Origin: Anaerolinea thermophila UNI-1
Lineage (GTDB): Bacteria > Chloroflexota > Anaerolineae > Anaerolineales > Anaerolineaceae
NCBI RefSeq assembly: GCF_000199675.1
Contig: NC_014960.1
Coordinates: 1,736,001-1,800,000, forward strand
Length of the DNA: 64,000 nt
Reading direction: 5' to 3'
In this document: one piece after another, positions 44,557 to 53,406 of the stretch
Layout: each line of letters starts with the position of its first letter
Position numbering within the stretch: the stretch's first letter is position 1
Notes under the pieces: generated by a model
Told to the model about the DNA's origin: nothing
Seen by the model: only the letters and a program-made list of their open reading frames with translations
Databases searched by the model: none
Program-made: the position numbers and the translations under genes

Positions 44557-45351
44557 TTATCCCTGTAATTGTGAAAATAGACTATGGACAAGCCAATCAA
44601 TCTCAGTATCCTGCTTATCTCCCGGAACCAGGTGGGTTAAGAATTCAATGTTTCCCTTGGGCCCCCGTAAAGGAGATTGTATAAGTCCTTTTACTTCATA
44701 TCCCATCTCTACAGCAGAGCATAAAACCTCTTTCAAGACCCTTTGATGGACATTACTATCCCTGATTACTCCCTCACCTCTGCTTACTTCTTCTCTACCC
44801 GCTTCAAACTGGGGTTTAATCAAAGCAATAACATGACCATATTGAGGAAATAGCCATCGCTTTATCACCGGGAGCAATATCCGCAAAGAAATGAATGAAG
44901 CATCTACTGTAACCAGATTAACCGGTTCGGGCAACACCTCAACATAACGCGCATTGGTTCGTTCCATTACCACAACCCGAGGGTCTTGCCGAAGACGCCA
45001 ATGCAAAATCCCGTAACCAACATCAAGCGCATAAACTTTCCGGGCGCCATGCTGAAGTAAGCAATCCGTAAATCCCCCCGTGGACGCTCCTACATCTGCA
45101 CAAACGAACTCGCTCAGTTGATCCAAACCAAAAGCACTTAACGCGGCTTCTAATTTTTCCCCGCCCCTGGAAACATATTTAGGTCCTGAATCGATATTGA
45201 GAGGCACATCTTCTTCGACTCGACGCGAAGGTTCAGTAACGATTTCGTTGGAAACCCGAATCCTTCCTGCCAGAATCAAGCGTTGTGCCACTGTGCGGCT
45301 TTCAGCCAATCCCCTCTGGACGAGTAGTATATCTAAACGTACCTTTGCCAT
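44557..45351 (-). CDS. tlyA: TlyA-type rRNA 2'-O-methyltransferase
   Basis: 264 residues from the ATG at 45351; an upstream in-frame start at 45375 lacks support. The N-terminal S4 RNA-binding domain (MAKVRLDILLVQRGLAESRTVAQRLI) is followed by an FtsJ-like methyltransferase domain with ADVGASTGGFTDCLLQ, VYALDVGYGI, and KPQFEAGREEVSRGEGV. It methylates cytidines of 16S and 23S rRNA, and is often labelled hemolysin A. It lies 81 bp upstream of, and divergent from, the UbiA-type gene. Confidence 0.93.
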   Translation of the reverse strand: MAKVRLDILLVQRGLAESRTVAQRLILAGRIRVSNEIVTEPSRRVEEDVPLNIDSGPKYVSRGGEKLEAALSAFGLDQLSEFVCADVGASTGGFTDCLLQHGARKVYALDVGYGILHWRLRQDPRVVVMERTNARYVEVLPEPVNLVTVDASFISLRILLPVIKRWLFPQYGHVIALIKPQFEAGREEVSRGEGVIRDSNVHQRVLKEVLCSAVEMGYEVKGLIQSPLRGPKGNIEFLTHLVPGDKQDTEIDWLVHSLFSQLQG

Positions 45352-45431
45352 GTCTATGATTTTATCATTGTCCAATTCATTTCTCTGTCACCGCTGCAAA
45401 AACCTGAATTTTTTATGCTATCATTTTAGGT

Positions 45432-46310
45432 ATGATGTCCGCACTTCTCAAAGCCATGCGTCCTCGTCAATGGACAAAAAATATTTTTGTATTTGCCGCC
45501 GTTGTCTTTGACAGGCAATTGAGTCTCCATAATTTTGACCCTCTTTTGAGGTCTTTTGGTGCCTTCCTTATTTTCTGCCTCTTATCCAGCAGTGTATATC
45601 TCATAAACGACCTGATCGATTTAGAAGCCGATCGCGCTCACCCTACCAAGCGAAACCGACCCATCGCATCAGGAAAACTGCCAGTCAGTGTAGCACTTAT
45701 GACCGCTGGTGGGATCATAGTAATAATCATTCCCCTCGCCTTTCTACTCTCGAAAGATTTCGGAGTCATCACCCTTGTATATTTTTTGATTAATCTGGCT
45801 TACTCAGGATGGCTGAAGCATATCCCGCTTATTGATGTGATGATTATCGCCGCTGGTTTTGTACTGAGAGTCGCCGGAGGAGTTACCGTGATTGAGGTTC
45901 AGCGGTTTTCTCCATGGCTTTACGTTGTCACAACCTTACTGGCTTTATACCTTGGATTTGGGAAGAGAAGAGCGGAACTGACGCTACTGGAAGAAAATGC
46001 CAACTCCCATCGTCGGGTTCTGGATGGATACAATCTTCCCCTACTGGATCAGTTGATCACCATTGTATCTTCCTCTACCATTCTGGCATATAGTCTCTAT
46101 ACGTTTTCGGCACCCAATTTACCTGATAATCATACGATGATGCTCACCATTCCTTTTGTGATGTATGGAATTTTTCGGTATCTCTACCTAATCCAAATCA
46201 AACAGGAAGGGGGCGCGCCCGAAGAAATGCTCCTGAGTGACCGTCCATTACAAGTGGATTTGCTTTTATACGGTCTGGCAGTCCTGTTGATTTTCTATTA
46301 CCTCAAGTAA
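45432..46310 (+). CDS. UbiA-family prenyltransferase, decaprenyl-phosphate phosphoribosyltransferase-like
   Basis: 292 residues, about nine membrane helices. The first Asp motif is NDLIDLEADRAHPTKRNRPIASG (NDxxDxxxD, near residue 60), and the N-terminus RPRQWTKNIFVFA is characteristic of the DPPR branch (Rv3806c-like). The enzyme would transfer phosphoribose from PRPP to polyprenyl phosphate for cell-wall sugars. The second Asp motif is weak. A TATCAT at 45419-45424 ends 7 bp before the ATG at 45432, so the mRNA may be nearly leaderless. It heads the isoprenoid operon. Confidence 0.78.
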   Translation: MMSALLKAMRPRQWTKNIFVFAAVVFDRQLSLHNFDPLLRSFGAFLIFCLLSSSVYLINDLIDLEADRAHPTKRNRPIASGKLPVSVALMTAGGIIVIIIPLAFLLSKDFGVITLVYFLINLAYSGWLKHIPLIDVMIIAAGFVLRVAGGVTVIEVQRFSPWLYVVTTLLALYLGFGKRRAELTLLEENANSHRRVLDGYNLPLLDQLITIVSSSTILAYSLYTFSAPNLPDNHTMMLTIPFVMYGIFRYLYLIQIKQEGGAPEEMLLSDRPLQVDLLLYGLAVLLIFYYLK

Positions 46311-46311
46311 T

Positions 46312-47253
46312 ATGACTGGCATTTTTGCAACCGCACCGGGGAAAATCATCTTATTTGGCGAACACGCGGTAGTGTATGGATATCCTGCCATTGCTGTCCC
46401 TGTAAATCAGGTTCGCGCCAAAGTACTCATTCTTCCAATTCCCGCAAATAAACCAGACGAAGTTTACATCGAAGCACCGGATATTCATCTGAATTCCCAC
46501 CTTAATCAACTTGCATTTAAGGATCCCCTTCGCATTGTGATCGAAGAAGTACAAAATATCTTACGGCTGTCTTATCTTCCTCCCATGAGAATCCGGATCA
46601 CCTCCACAATCCCTGTTGCTGCAGGTTTAGGGTCAGGAGCGGCCGTAAGCGTAGCTTTAGCCAGAGCGCTTGCAAATTACCTGGGGCATCCCCTACCCGA
46701 TGAAACTATTTGCCAAATCGCTTTTCGGGCTGAACACAGTTACCATGGAACACCATCTGGCATTGATAATACTGTGATCACCTACAACCAACCTCTTTTC
46801 TTCCAAAAAGGAAAGCCCTACGAATTACTTGGTGTAGAAAAGCCTTTCTTTATTGTCATTGGGAATACGGGAATCGCCAGTCCCACAGGTGAAGTTGTTG
46901 CCGAAGTAAGAAAAAACCGAGAACAAAATCCTGAAAAGTACAACGCTTTGTTCGAAAAAATTGGGCAAATTGTTCTTTACGCCCGAAAGCTGATTGAACA
47001 TGGAAATGTTGTTGACCTCGGAAGCATGCTTACGGAAAATCACTGTCTTCTCAAAGAGATGGGGGTTTCCTGTAAAGAATTGGATATTCTTGTAGAGACC
47101 GCCATTCACGCTGGAGCGTATGGTGCCAAGTTAAGTGGAGGGGGAAAAGGAGGAAATATGATCGCACTGGCATCTTCTGAGAAACTTCCCCAAATTACCC
47201 AAGCCTTGCGCGATGCAGGGGCAACCACGGTAATTACTACAGAAATTCGGTAG
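46312..47253 (+). CDS. mvk: Mevalonate kinase
   Basis: 313 residues, GHMP kinase. N-terminal substrate motif APGKIILFGEHAVVYGYPAIAV, ATP site PVAAGLGSGAAVSVALARA (near 105) and C-terminal GAKLSGGGKGGNMIAL (near 272). It phosphorylates mevalonate to 5-phosphomevalonate. It begins 1 bp after the upstream stop and 9 bp before the isopentenyl phosphate kinase gene, pointing to a mevalonate route in this organism. Most bacteria lack this and use MEP. Confidence 0.93.
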   Translation: MTGIFATAPGKIILFGEHAVVYGYPAIAVPVNQVRAKVLILPIPANKPDEVYIEAPDIHLNSHLNQLAFKDPLRIVIEEVQNILRLSYLPPMRIRITSTIPVAAGLGSGAAVSVALARALANYLGHPLPDETICQIAFRAEHSYHGTPSGIDNTVITYNQPLFFQKGKPYELLGVEKPFFIVIGNTGIASPTGEVVAEVRKNREQNPEKYNALFEKIGQIVLYARKLIEHGNVVDLGSMLTENHCLLKEMGVSCKELDILVETAIHAGAYGAKLSGGGKGGNMIALASSEKLPQITQALRDAGATTVITTEIR

Positions 47254-47262
47254 TCTAAAGAC

Positions 47263-48075
47263 ATGAGCATGGACTCCAATCTGACTTTTCTTAAACTTGG
47301 TGGCTCTCTCATTACCGAAAAAGACAAGCCAAGAACTCCAAGGGCGAAGATCATCCAACAAATTGCATGGGAAATTCGGGAAGCCCTGAGAGAAATCCCC
47401 AATCTCAGATTAATTATTGGCCACGGTTCGGGCTCCTTTGGCCACGCTACTGCCAAAAAGTATCGCACACGGGAAGGCGTATATACTTTAGAAGATTGGT
47501 ATGGTTTTGTGCATGTCTGGTACGATGCGCGAGCATTAAATCAATTGGTCATTGATGCCTTGTTTTCTGCAGGGCTCCCTGTAATTGCCTTTCCCCCCAG
47601 TGCAATCACATTCCGAGAGGGGAAAAAGGTTCAAATTGCAACCCAATTGATTCAAATTGCCATAGAAAAGGGATTGATCCCGGTCGTACAAGGGGATGTA
47701 ATTTTTGACCTGGATCAAGGGGGAACGATATTATCCACCGAAGAAGTATTTGCCGAACTCTCTTTTCATTTACGCCCCCAGCGAATCCTTCTGGCAGGCG
47801 TTGAAGAGGGAGTATGGGCAGACTTTCCATTGCGCCACTCTCTCGTTACAGAAATTTCAGAAGATACAATAAAATCTGAAAATATCCAGATTAGCGGGTC
47901 CATTGCAACCGATGTAACCGGTGGAATGGCTGAAAAAGTCAAATCCATGCTTGACCTTTGCCAGAGAGTTCCAGGTTTAGAGGTATGGATTTTTAATGGG
48001 TTGAAAAAAGGCAATGTGCTGAATGCTTTGAGAGGATTTCCAATGGGAACGAAAATCCTCTCTCGAAACTCATAA
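47263..48075 (+). CDS. ipk: Isopentenyl phosphate kinase
   Basis: 270 residues, amino acid kinase fold. TFLKLGGSLITEKDKPRTPR at the N-terminus, the characteristic catalytic HGSGSFGH motif (His near residue 56), VQGDVIFDLDQGGTILSTEE and DVTGGMAEKVKSML. It converts isopentenyl phosphate to isopentenyl diphosphate. With mevalonate kinase next door this indicates the alternative mevalonate pathway, in which 5-phosphomevalonate is decarboxylated before the second phosphorylation. The decarboxylase is not in this window. Confidence 0.93.
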   Translation: MSMDSNLTFLKLGGSLITEKDKPRTPRAKIIQQIAWEIREALREIPNLRLIIGHGSGSFGHATAKKYRTREGVYTLEDWYGFVHVWYDARALNQLVIDALFSAGLPVIAFPPSAITFREGKKVQIATQLIQIAIEKGLIPVVQGDVIFDLDQGGTILSTEEVFAELSFHLRPQRILLAGVEEGVWADFPLRHSLVTEISEDTIKSENIQISGSIATDVTGGMAEKVKSMLDLCQRVPGLEVWIFNGLKKGNVLNALRGFPMGTKILSRNS

Positions 48076-48088
48076 TCAGGAGGATCAC

Positions 48089-49240
48089 ATGGCTTATACG
48101 CGGGAACGCTTGGAAGAAATCGAGGAGCAAACCCTTGCTCCTTATGCGATAAAAAGCCGAAATTCTAGGGGACGAAAGTACCCCGAAGATGAAGCCCCCT
48201 ATCGAACTTGTTTTCAACGGGATCGGGATCGGATACTCCATACAACAGCATTTAGAAGACTCGAATATAAAACCCAGGTTTTCATCAATTATGAGGGAGA
48301 TTACTATCGCACTCGCTTAACTCACACCTTAGAAGTGGCCCAAATTGGGCGCTCGATTGCTGTTGCTTTAGGAGCAAATGAAATCCTCACCGAAGCCATA
48401 TGCCTTGCGCATGATTTAGGACATCCTGCCTTTGGCCATTCTGGTGAACAAACTCTGTCAAGACTGATGAAAGACTTTGGTGGCTTTGACCATAACAAGC
48501 AATCCCTGCGAATCGTTACAGAACTGGAACGGCGATACCCGGAGTTTCCCGGATTGAATCTATCCTGGGAAGTGCTTGAAGGGATTGTCAAACACGAAAC
48601 GGAATACGATATTGCGGATGCCAGAGATTTTAATCCAGAATTGCGAGGTCACCTGGAAGCCCAAATTGCCAATATCGCTGACGAATTAACCTATACGGCT
48701 CACGATCTGGATGATGGTTTGCGTTCCGGTATGATCACGGTAGACATGTTACAGGGTCTCTCTCTCTGGGAAATTGTCTGTGAAAGTATCGGCTGGAAAG
48801 GCGGAACTCTCACAGATATGACCCGCCATCAAATCATTCGCCGGTTGATTGGCATGACCGTGAACGACATCATCCAAAGCACAGAACAACGACTCCGTGA
48901 AAGTCTGGTCAGATCAGTAGAAGAACTCCAACGCTTGCCCTACAACGTGGTCTCATTGAGTGAAGATATGAGACGGCGGAGCAGAGAATTAAAAGATTTT
49001 CTGTATAAAAATCTTTACCGTCACTGGCGTGTAGTTCGCATGGCAGTGAAAGCCGAACGCATTATTTCAGATCTTTTCAATGCATATCGAGAGGAACCTA
49101 CAATTTTACCCAAACATGTTCAGGAAAATATCCCGAAATGGGGCTTGGAAAGAACCATTTGTGACTATATTGCCGGAATGACAGATCGGTATGCTATAGA
49201 AGAACATCAGAAATTGTTTGACCCAACTCGATTGCCTTAA
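48089..49240 (+). CDS. dgt: Deoxyguanosinetriphosphate triphosphohydrolase-like protein
   Basis: 383 residues, HD-domain phosphohydrolase. RTRLTHTLEVAQIGRSIA supplies the first His, AHDLGHPAFGHSGE the HD pair, and the FDHNKQSLRI loop follows. The C-terminal helical domain ends in GMTDRYAIEEHQKLF, typical of dGTPase. It removes triphosphate from dNTPs to control pools. The N-terminus (ETLAPYA...PEDEAPYRTCFQRDRDRILH) is usual. It lies 13 bp after ipk with a GGAGG-like site (AGGAGGATC) before the ATG. Confidence 0.93.
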   Translation: MAYTRERLEEIEEQTLAPYAIKSRNSRGRKYPEDEAPYRTCFQRDRDRILHTTAFRRLEYKTQVFINYEGDYYRTRLTHTLEVAQIGRSIAVALGANEILTEAICLAHDLGHPAFGHSGEQTLSRLMKDFGGFDHNKQSLRIVTELERRYPEFPGLNLSWEVLEGIVKHETEYDIADARDFNPELRGHLEAQIANIADELTYTAHDLDDGLRSGMITVDMLQGLSLWEIVCESIGWKGGTLTDMTRHQIIRRLIGMTVNDIIQSTEQRLRESLVRSVEELQRLPYNVVSLSEDMRRRSRELKDFLYKNLYRHWRVVRMAVKAERIISDLFNAYREEPTILPKHVQENIPKWGLERTICDYIAGMTDRYAIEEHQKLFDPTRLP

Positions 49241-49264
49241 TGTAAGAGTTTTCTAAATTTCAAA

Positions 49265-49293
49265 TTGTCAATCCTGCATAAATCAGGTAAAAT
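49265..49293 (+). promoter_or_regulatory. Sigma-70 promoter of greA
   Basis: TTGTCA at 49265-49270 and TAAAAT at 49288-49293 are separated by exactly 17 bp, about 32 bp before the greA ATG. This is the best matching promoter in the window. Confidence 0.65.
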
Positions 49294-49324
49294 TCCGCCA
49301 TCTTCAGGTTTAAGGTGATGGAAT

Positions 49325-49792
49325 ATGGCTGAGATACATTATCTTACAGCAGATGGACTGCGAAGATTGCAGGAAGAATTAGAATACTTAAAGGGACCCG
49401 CGCGAGAAGAATTATCCAAACGCCTGCGCTTTGCTATTCAACAGGGCGATCTTTCAGAAAATGCCGATTACATCCAGGCAAAGGAAGAACAAGGGTTCCT
49501 CGAAGGTAGAATCCTTGAATTAACCCAAATTCTAAATAATTATGTGTTGATTGAGGAAAATAACAATCATAAGGATGTAGTGAACTTAGGTGCTAAGGTC
49601 ACCATTCAAGAAGAAGGTTTCGAACCGGAAACATATCAGGTTGTGGGACCAAAAGAAGCCGACCCAAAGAAAAACCGTATTTCGCACGAATCGCCCATTG
49701 GAAAAGCGCTCATTGGTCGTGGTGTTGGAGAGGTAGTTACCGCAGAAACCCCCACTGGAAAAATTACTTTCAAGATTTTATCCATTGAATAA
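49325..49792 (+). CDS. greA: Transcription elongation factor GreA
   Basis: 155 residues, normal length. An N-terminal coiled coil (LRRLQEELEYLKGPAREELSKRL ... GDLSENADYIQAKEEQ, with the acidic tip DLSENAD) is followed by the C-terminal FKBP-like domain (ISHESPIGKALIGRGVGEVV). It rescues backtracked RNA polymerase by stimulating transcript cleavage. It has its own promoter and a strong terminator downstream, and so can be expressed apart from the isoprenoid operon. Confidence 0.96.
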   Translation: MAEIHYLTADGLRRLQEELEYLKGPAREELSKRLRFAIQQGDLSENADYIQAKEEQGFLEGRILELTQILNNYVLIEENNNHKDVVNLGAKVTIQEEGFEPETYQVVGPKEADPKKNRISHESPIGKALIGRGVGEVVTAETPTGKITFKILSIE

Positions 49793-49809
49793 AAAGCATC
49801 TTAACTAAA

Positions 49810-49852
49810 AAGCGGGGCTATCTAGGATGTAGATAGCCCCGCTTTTCATTTT
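49810..49852. terminator. Bidirectional terminator between greA and the membrane protein gene
   Basis: A 14-bp stem AGCGGGGCTATCTA with its complement and a 5-7 base loop. It is followed by TTTTCATTTT on the plus strand and by TTTTTAGTT on the minus strand, so it serves both convergent genes. Confidence 0.9.
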
Positions 49853-49861
49853 CGGAATATT

Positions 49862-50941
49862 CTACGCCGAAGGTTTTCTATATACGTTCAATTCGAGAGA
49901 AAATTCCTCAAAGTAACTATTCTCCGGTAATGCGCCTTTTCCATATTCCATGTTTACAATCCTGGCTTCCAGGATAAGCGTTTTTGTTTCAAGGGTTAGA
50001 TGCTTTCCTGGCTCAGCAAGCACAACCTCTCCCTTGGAGGCTAACCGCTGAGAAATGACAGGGTCATTATAAGCGTGCTGACTCATCAACACCTTGGTAA
50101 CCGTCTGGATATCATTCTTATCAAACACCCAAACTTCAAAGGCTGTTACCTTCTTTGGATCACCTACTCCAATAGTTTCAGAAATTCCAACGCCACATTC
50201 ACCCAGGAATTCCCCCGTGACCGAGTCAATGCTGAACGAATCGTCATATAAGTCAGCACCCAAGTGGTAATAAGAATTAAACGTGTGAAGCGGAGCCTCG
50301 CCAGCCTCTTCTTCGTAACCCACCGAAGTAGCCCGCTGGCTGCGTGGAATCGTAACCCCAGCATCACTGCTTGAGCGTAGACCTCGCCCCTTGAAGAGGA
50401 AAAGATAAGCCAGAATTCCGCCTACTACTAAAGTAAGCAAGCACAACAATCCCAAAACCACGGTCAAATTCGAACGGGTACCCGCAGCCGCTTTTTCTTC
50501 GGTAGGGGTAACTGCTGCTACCGGCTCCTGAGTTTCAGACACCTGAGTTCCTTCCAAAGGCGTAGCCTGGGATTCCGGAGAAACACTCCCCGTTCCCGGT
50601 CCCAACTGTCCCTGGAGAATTTTATCGAACTCCCCAATGGCACCGGCATCTTGAGAACGATTATCTTTCTTGATTTTGTCCAGCGTCTCCTTAGCCTTGT
50701 CTCCCAATTCGTTGAGGCGTTGTTTGGCTAAATTGATGTCTTTGTTGATGGTATATGAGTCAATTGCCATGCGAAGATAGTCTTCGCGCAAATCTTCGCG
50801 CAATTCCTTTGCAGAAGCGTCCACCCATTGGACAGGCCAGACCCCCCATCCCAGCACTACCAGGCCAAAAATTGTGCCGAGTAGAAAAGCAACAATTCCA
50901 ATAACAAGTGGCCGTTTCAAGAGTTCGCTTATCTTTTCCAT
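49862..50941 (-). CDS. Two-helix membrane protein of unknown function
   Basis: 359 residues, no named family recognised. A first helix (LVIGIVAFLLGTIFGLVVLGWGV, residues 11-33) is followed by a coiled-coil-like charged region (34-105), a Pro/Thr/Glu-rich linker, and a second helix (VVLGLLCLLTLVVGGILAYLFLF, about 163-187). The C-terminal beta-rich domain of about 150 residues (FNSYYHLGADLYDDSFSID ... FEVWVFDKNDIQTVTKV) is repeatedly seen in Chloroflexota from memory. Topology predicts both ends inside. It stands alone, with GAGCAG before the ATG. Confidence 0.55.
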   Translation of the reverse strand: MEKISELLKRPLVIGIVAFLLGTIFGLVVLGWGVWPVQWVDASAKELREDLREDYLRMAIDSYTINKDINLAKQRLNELGDKAKETLDKIKKDNRSQDAGAIGEFDKILQGQLGPGTGSVSPESQATPLEGTQVSETQEPVAAVTPTEEKAAAGTRSNLTVVLGLLCLLTLVVGGILAYLFLFKGRGLRSSSDAGVTIPRSQRATSVGYEEEAGEAPLHTFNSYYHLGADLYDDSFSIDSVTGEFLGECGVGISETIGVGDPKKVTAFEVWVFDKNDIQTVTKVLMSQHAYNDPVISQRLASKGEVVLAEPGKHLTLETKTLILEARIVNMEYGKGALPENSYFEEFSLELNVYRKPSA

Positions 50942-51053
50942 GTTCTGCTCCTGATTTTAGTGTCGTGCTGGAGTTACCTCACCATCATTGTAGATTAAAG
51001 AGCGAAAGCGCGCAACTCCATTCCTGCATGAATCTGTTGCAAGGAAAGTGCCA

Positions 51054-53384
51054 TTAAGGTTGATTCACTTCAACGTTTTCCACAAATTGCTCCATTAAGA
51101 ACATTTCCTGGCAAGACAGGCATTGCACCTCTCTTTTATTGGCAATGACCAACATTCCACTGCATTGAGGACAGGACGCTGGGATTGGACGCTTCCATGA
51201 AGTGAAATCGCAATTCGGGTAATTTTCACACCCATAAAAGACGCGTCCTTTACGGGTACGTCTTTCCACAATTTCGCCGCCATCTTTCGGGCACCGCACA
51301 CCAATTTTCTCCAGCCATGGTTCAGTGTAACGGCAATTGGGGAAATTGCTGCAAGAAATAAATTTTCCAAACCGTCCCCATCGGACAATTAAATCATGCC
51401 CGCATTGTGGACATTGTCGCCCCACCTTTTCAGGCTCAGATTTACTTTCCGGCATCAACATCCTGGCTCTTTCCACCTGTGGCGAAAAGGATTGATAAAA
51501 CTGCCGAATCACATTTACCCATTTTTCGTTGCCTGCCGCAATACGGTCAAGGTCTTCTTCCATCTTTGCGGTGAAACCTGTATCCACAATATCCGGGAAA
51601 TGCGCCACGATCAAATCATTGACCAGGATTCCCGTTTCAGTGGGGACAAGGCGCTTTCCATCACGAACAACATAGCCTCGTTCCTGAATGGTAGATAAAA
51701 TCGGGGCATATGTGGAAGGACGCCCAATACCGTTTTCTTCAAGTACTTGCACCAGAGTGGCTTCCGTATACCTCGGAGGAGGTTGGGTGAAATGCTGTTC
51801 AGGGATTAACCGCACCAATTCCTGCTTCTGGCCTTCTTGAATGTGGGCAGGAATACGAGTTTCTGTTCCCTCATCCTCAGAAACCTGGTCCTCATCGCGA
51901 GATTCCTCATACACCACCAAGAAACCAGGGAACTTTAACGTGGACCCGCTTGCTCTAAAGAGGTATTGATGCTCCTCTCCTTTTGCATCCACCTCTACAG
52001 ATAATGTATCGTAGACAGCAGATTCCATCTGACAGGCTACAAACCGTTGCCAAACCAATTGATAAAGTTTATATTGCTCTGGTGACAGGTAAGGCTTGAC
52101 CTTTTCAGGTGTTCGCGCAACCGAAGTCGGTCGTATGGCTTCATGGGCTTCTTGCGCAGAAACAGCACGAGTCTTATATTGAAGGGGGGATTCTGGCAAA
52201 TAAGAACCTCCATAAGTTTCTTTGATAAATTCCCGAACCTCCCTCAAAGCCACTTCAGAAATATTTGTTGAGTCCGTTCGCATGTAAGTGATTAAGCCCG
52301 TTGTCCCACCTTCACCCACATCCAAACCCTCATATAGTTGTTGAGCAATAGCCATCGTACGCCGCGCTGTAAAGCCTAAGCGGCGAGAAGCCTCTTGTTG
52401 GAGAGTTGAGGTAATGAAGGGGGCGGCTGGTTTTCTTCGACGTTCACTGCGCCTGATTTTGCTAATGATGAAGAGGGCTTGTTCCAAATCGGCCAAGTAT
52501 CGGCTGACAACCTCTTGATTGGGAAGTTCAGGATCCTGCTCATCAATTTTGGACAACTTTGCAATAAAAGTCGAAGATACCCCTTCAGGCTGAAGTTCCG
52601 CTTCTATACTCCAGTATTCCACCGGAATGAACGCCTGAATTTCTCTTTCACGCTCAACAATCAATCTCAGAGCTACCGATTGCACTCGACCAGCAGACAA
52701 GCGGCTACGCACTTTTTCCCACAGCAAAGGGCTCAGGTTATACCCTACCAGGCGATCAAGCACACGCCGGGCTTGCTGAGCATCCACCAATGCCATATTA
52801 ATTTCTCGGGGGTGAGAGAACGCCTCGTCAATGGCCGGCTTGGTGATTTCGTGGAATACCACCCGTTTGGAAAGCCGTGGGTCGATTTCGGCGGCTTGCA
52901 TAAGATGCCAGGCAATCGCCTCACCTTCACGATCAGGGTCGGTTGCCAGATAAATTTCCTCAGCTTCCTGAGCAAGGGCTTTCAACTCCTTTACAACAGC
53001 CCTTTTCTCATTAGGTACACGATATTTGGGTTGAAAATCATGTTCTATATCAACGGAAAGTTCTGAGCGGAGCAAATCTCTTACATGCCCGACCGAGGCT
53101 TTAACCGTGAAGCCTTTTCCCAGAAACCGCCCCACAGTTTTCGCCTTGGCAGGGGACTCGACAATCACCAGTTTACCCGACCTCGTCTTGGTTTTTTCTT
53201 TTCTAACTGATTCGGGCGGGGTCAGTTTTTCATGTTCAGGGGTTTTTCCCAATCTAAAGATCTTTGTACCACATACAGGGCAGACACCCCTGGTCACTGG
53301 TGACCCGGTCGCTGTAAATTCCGCAACAGGATCCTGAATTTCTCGTTTGGTTTTGCACTTTACACAATAGGCTTCAATTACCAT
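51054..53384 (-). CDS. topA: DNA topoisomerase I with N-terminal zinc ribbon
   Basis: 776 residues from the ATG at 53384 (GAGGG upstream); the frame extends 34 codons further. The N-terminal 45 residues form a zinc ribbon (YCVKCKTKREI ... GVCPVCGTK, DUF5679-like) before the TOPRIM domain (LVIVESPAKAKTVGRFLG, DPDREGEAIAWHL). The catalytic Tyr is in GLITYMRTDST (near 374). Three C-terminal zinc ribbons (CPQCGHD...CSNFPNC, CPKDGGE...CENYPNC, CPQCSG...CLSC) follow. It relaxes negative supercoils. The extra N-terminal ribbon is unusual for bacterial TopA. Confidence 0.95.
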   Translation of the reverse strand: MVIEAYCVKCKTKREIQDPVAEFTATGSPVTRGVCPVCGTKIFRLGKTPEHEKLTPPESVRKEKTKTRSGKLVIVESPAKAKTVGRFLGKGFTVKASVGHVRDLLRSELSVDIEHDFQPKYRVPNEKRAVVKELKALAQEAEEIYLATDPDREGEAIAWHLMQAAEIDPRLSKRVVFHEITKPAIDEAFSHPREINMALVDAQQARRVLDRLVGYNLSPLLWEKVRSRLSAGRVQSVALRLIVEREREIQAFIPVEYWSIEAELQPEGVSSTFIAKLSKIDEQDPELPNQEVVSRYLADLEQALFIISKIRRSERRRKPAAPFITSTLQQEASRRLGFTARRTMAIAQQLYEGLDVGEGGTTGLITYMRTDSTNISEVALREVREFIKETYGGSYLPESPLQYKTRAVSAQEAHEAIRPTSVARTPEKVKPYLSPEQYKLYQLVWQRFVACQMESAVYDTLSVEVDAKGEEHQYLFRASGSTLKFPGFLVVYEESRDEDQVSEDEGTETRIPAHIQEGQKQELVRLIPEQHFTQPPPRYTEATLVQVLEENGIGRPSTYAPILSTIQERGYVVRDGKRLVPTETGILVNDLIVAHFPDIVDTGFTAKMEEDLDRIAAGNEKWVNVIRQFYQSFSPQVERARMLMPESKSEPEKVGRQCPQCGHDLIVRWGRFGKFISCSNFPNCRYTEPWLEKIGVRCPKDGGEIVERRTRKGRVFYGCENYPNCDFTSWKRPIPASCPQCSGMLVIANKREVQCLSCQEMFLMEQFVENVEVNQP

Positions 53385-53406
53385 AATTTTTCCCTCAAAA
53401 ATATGC

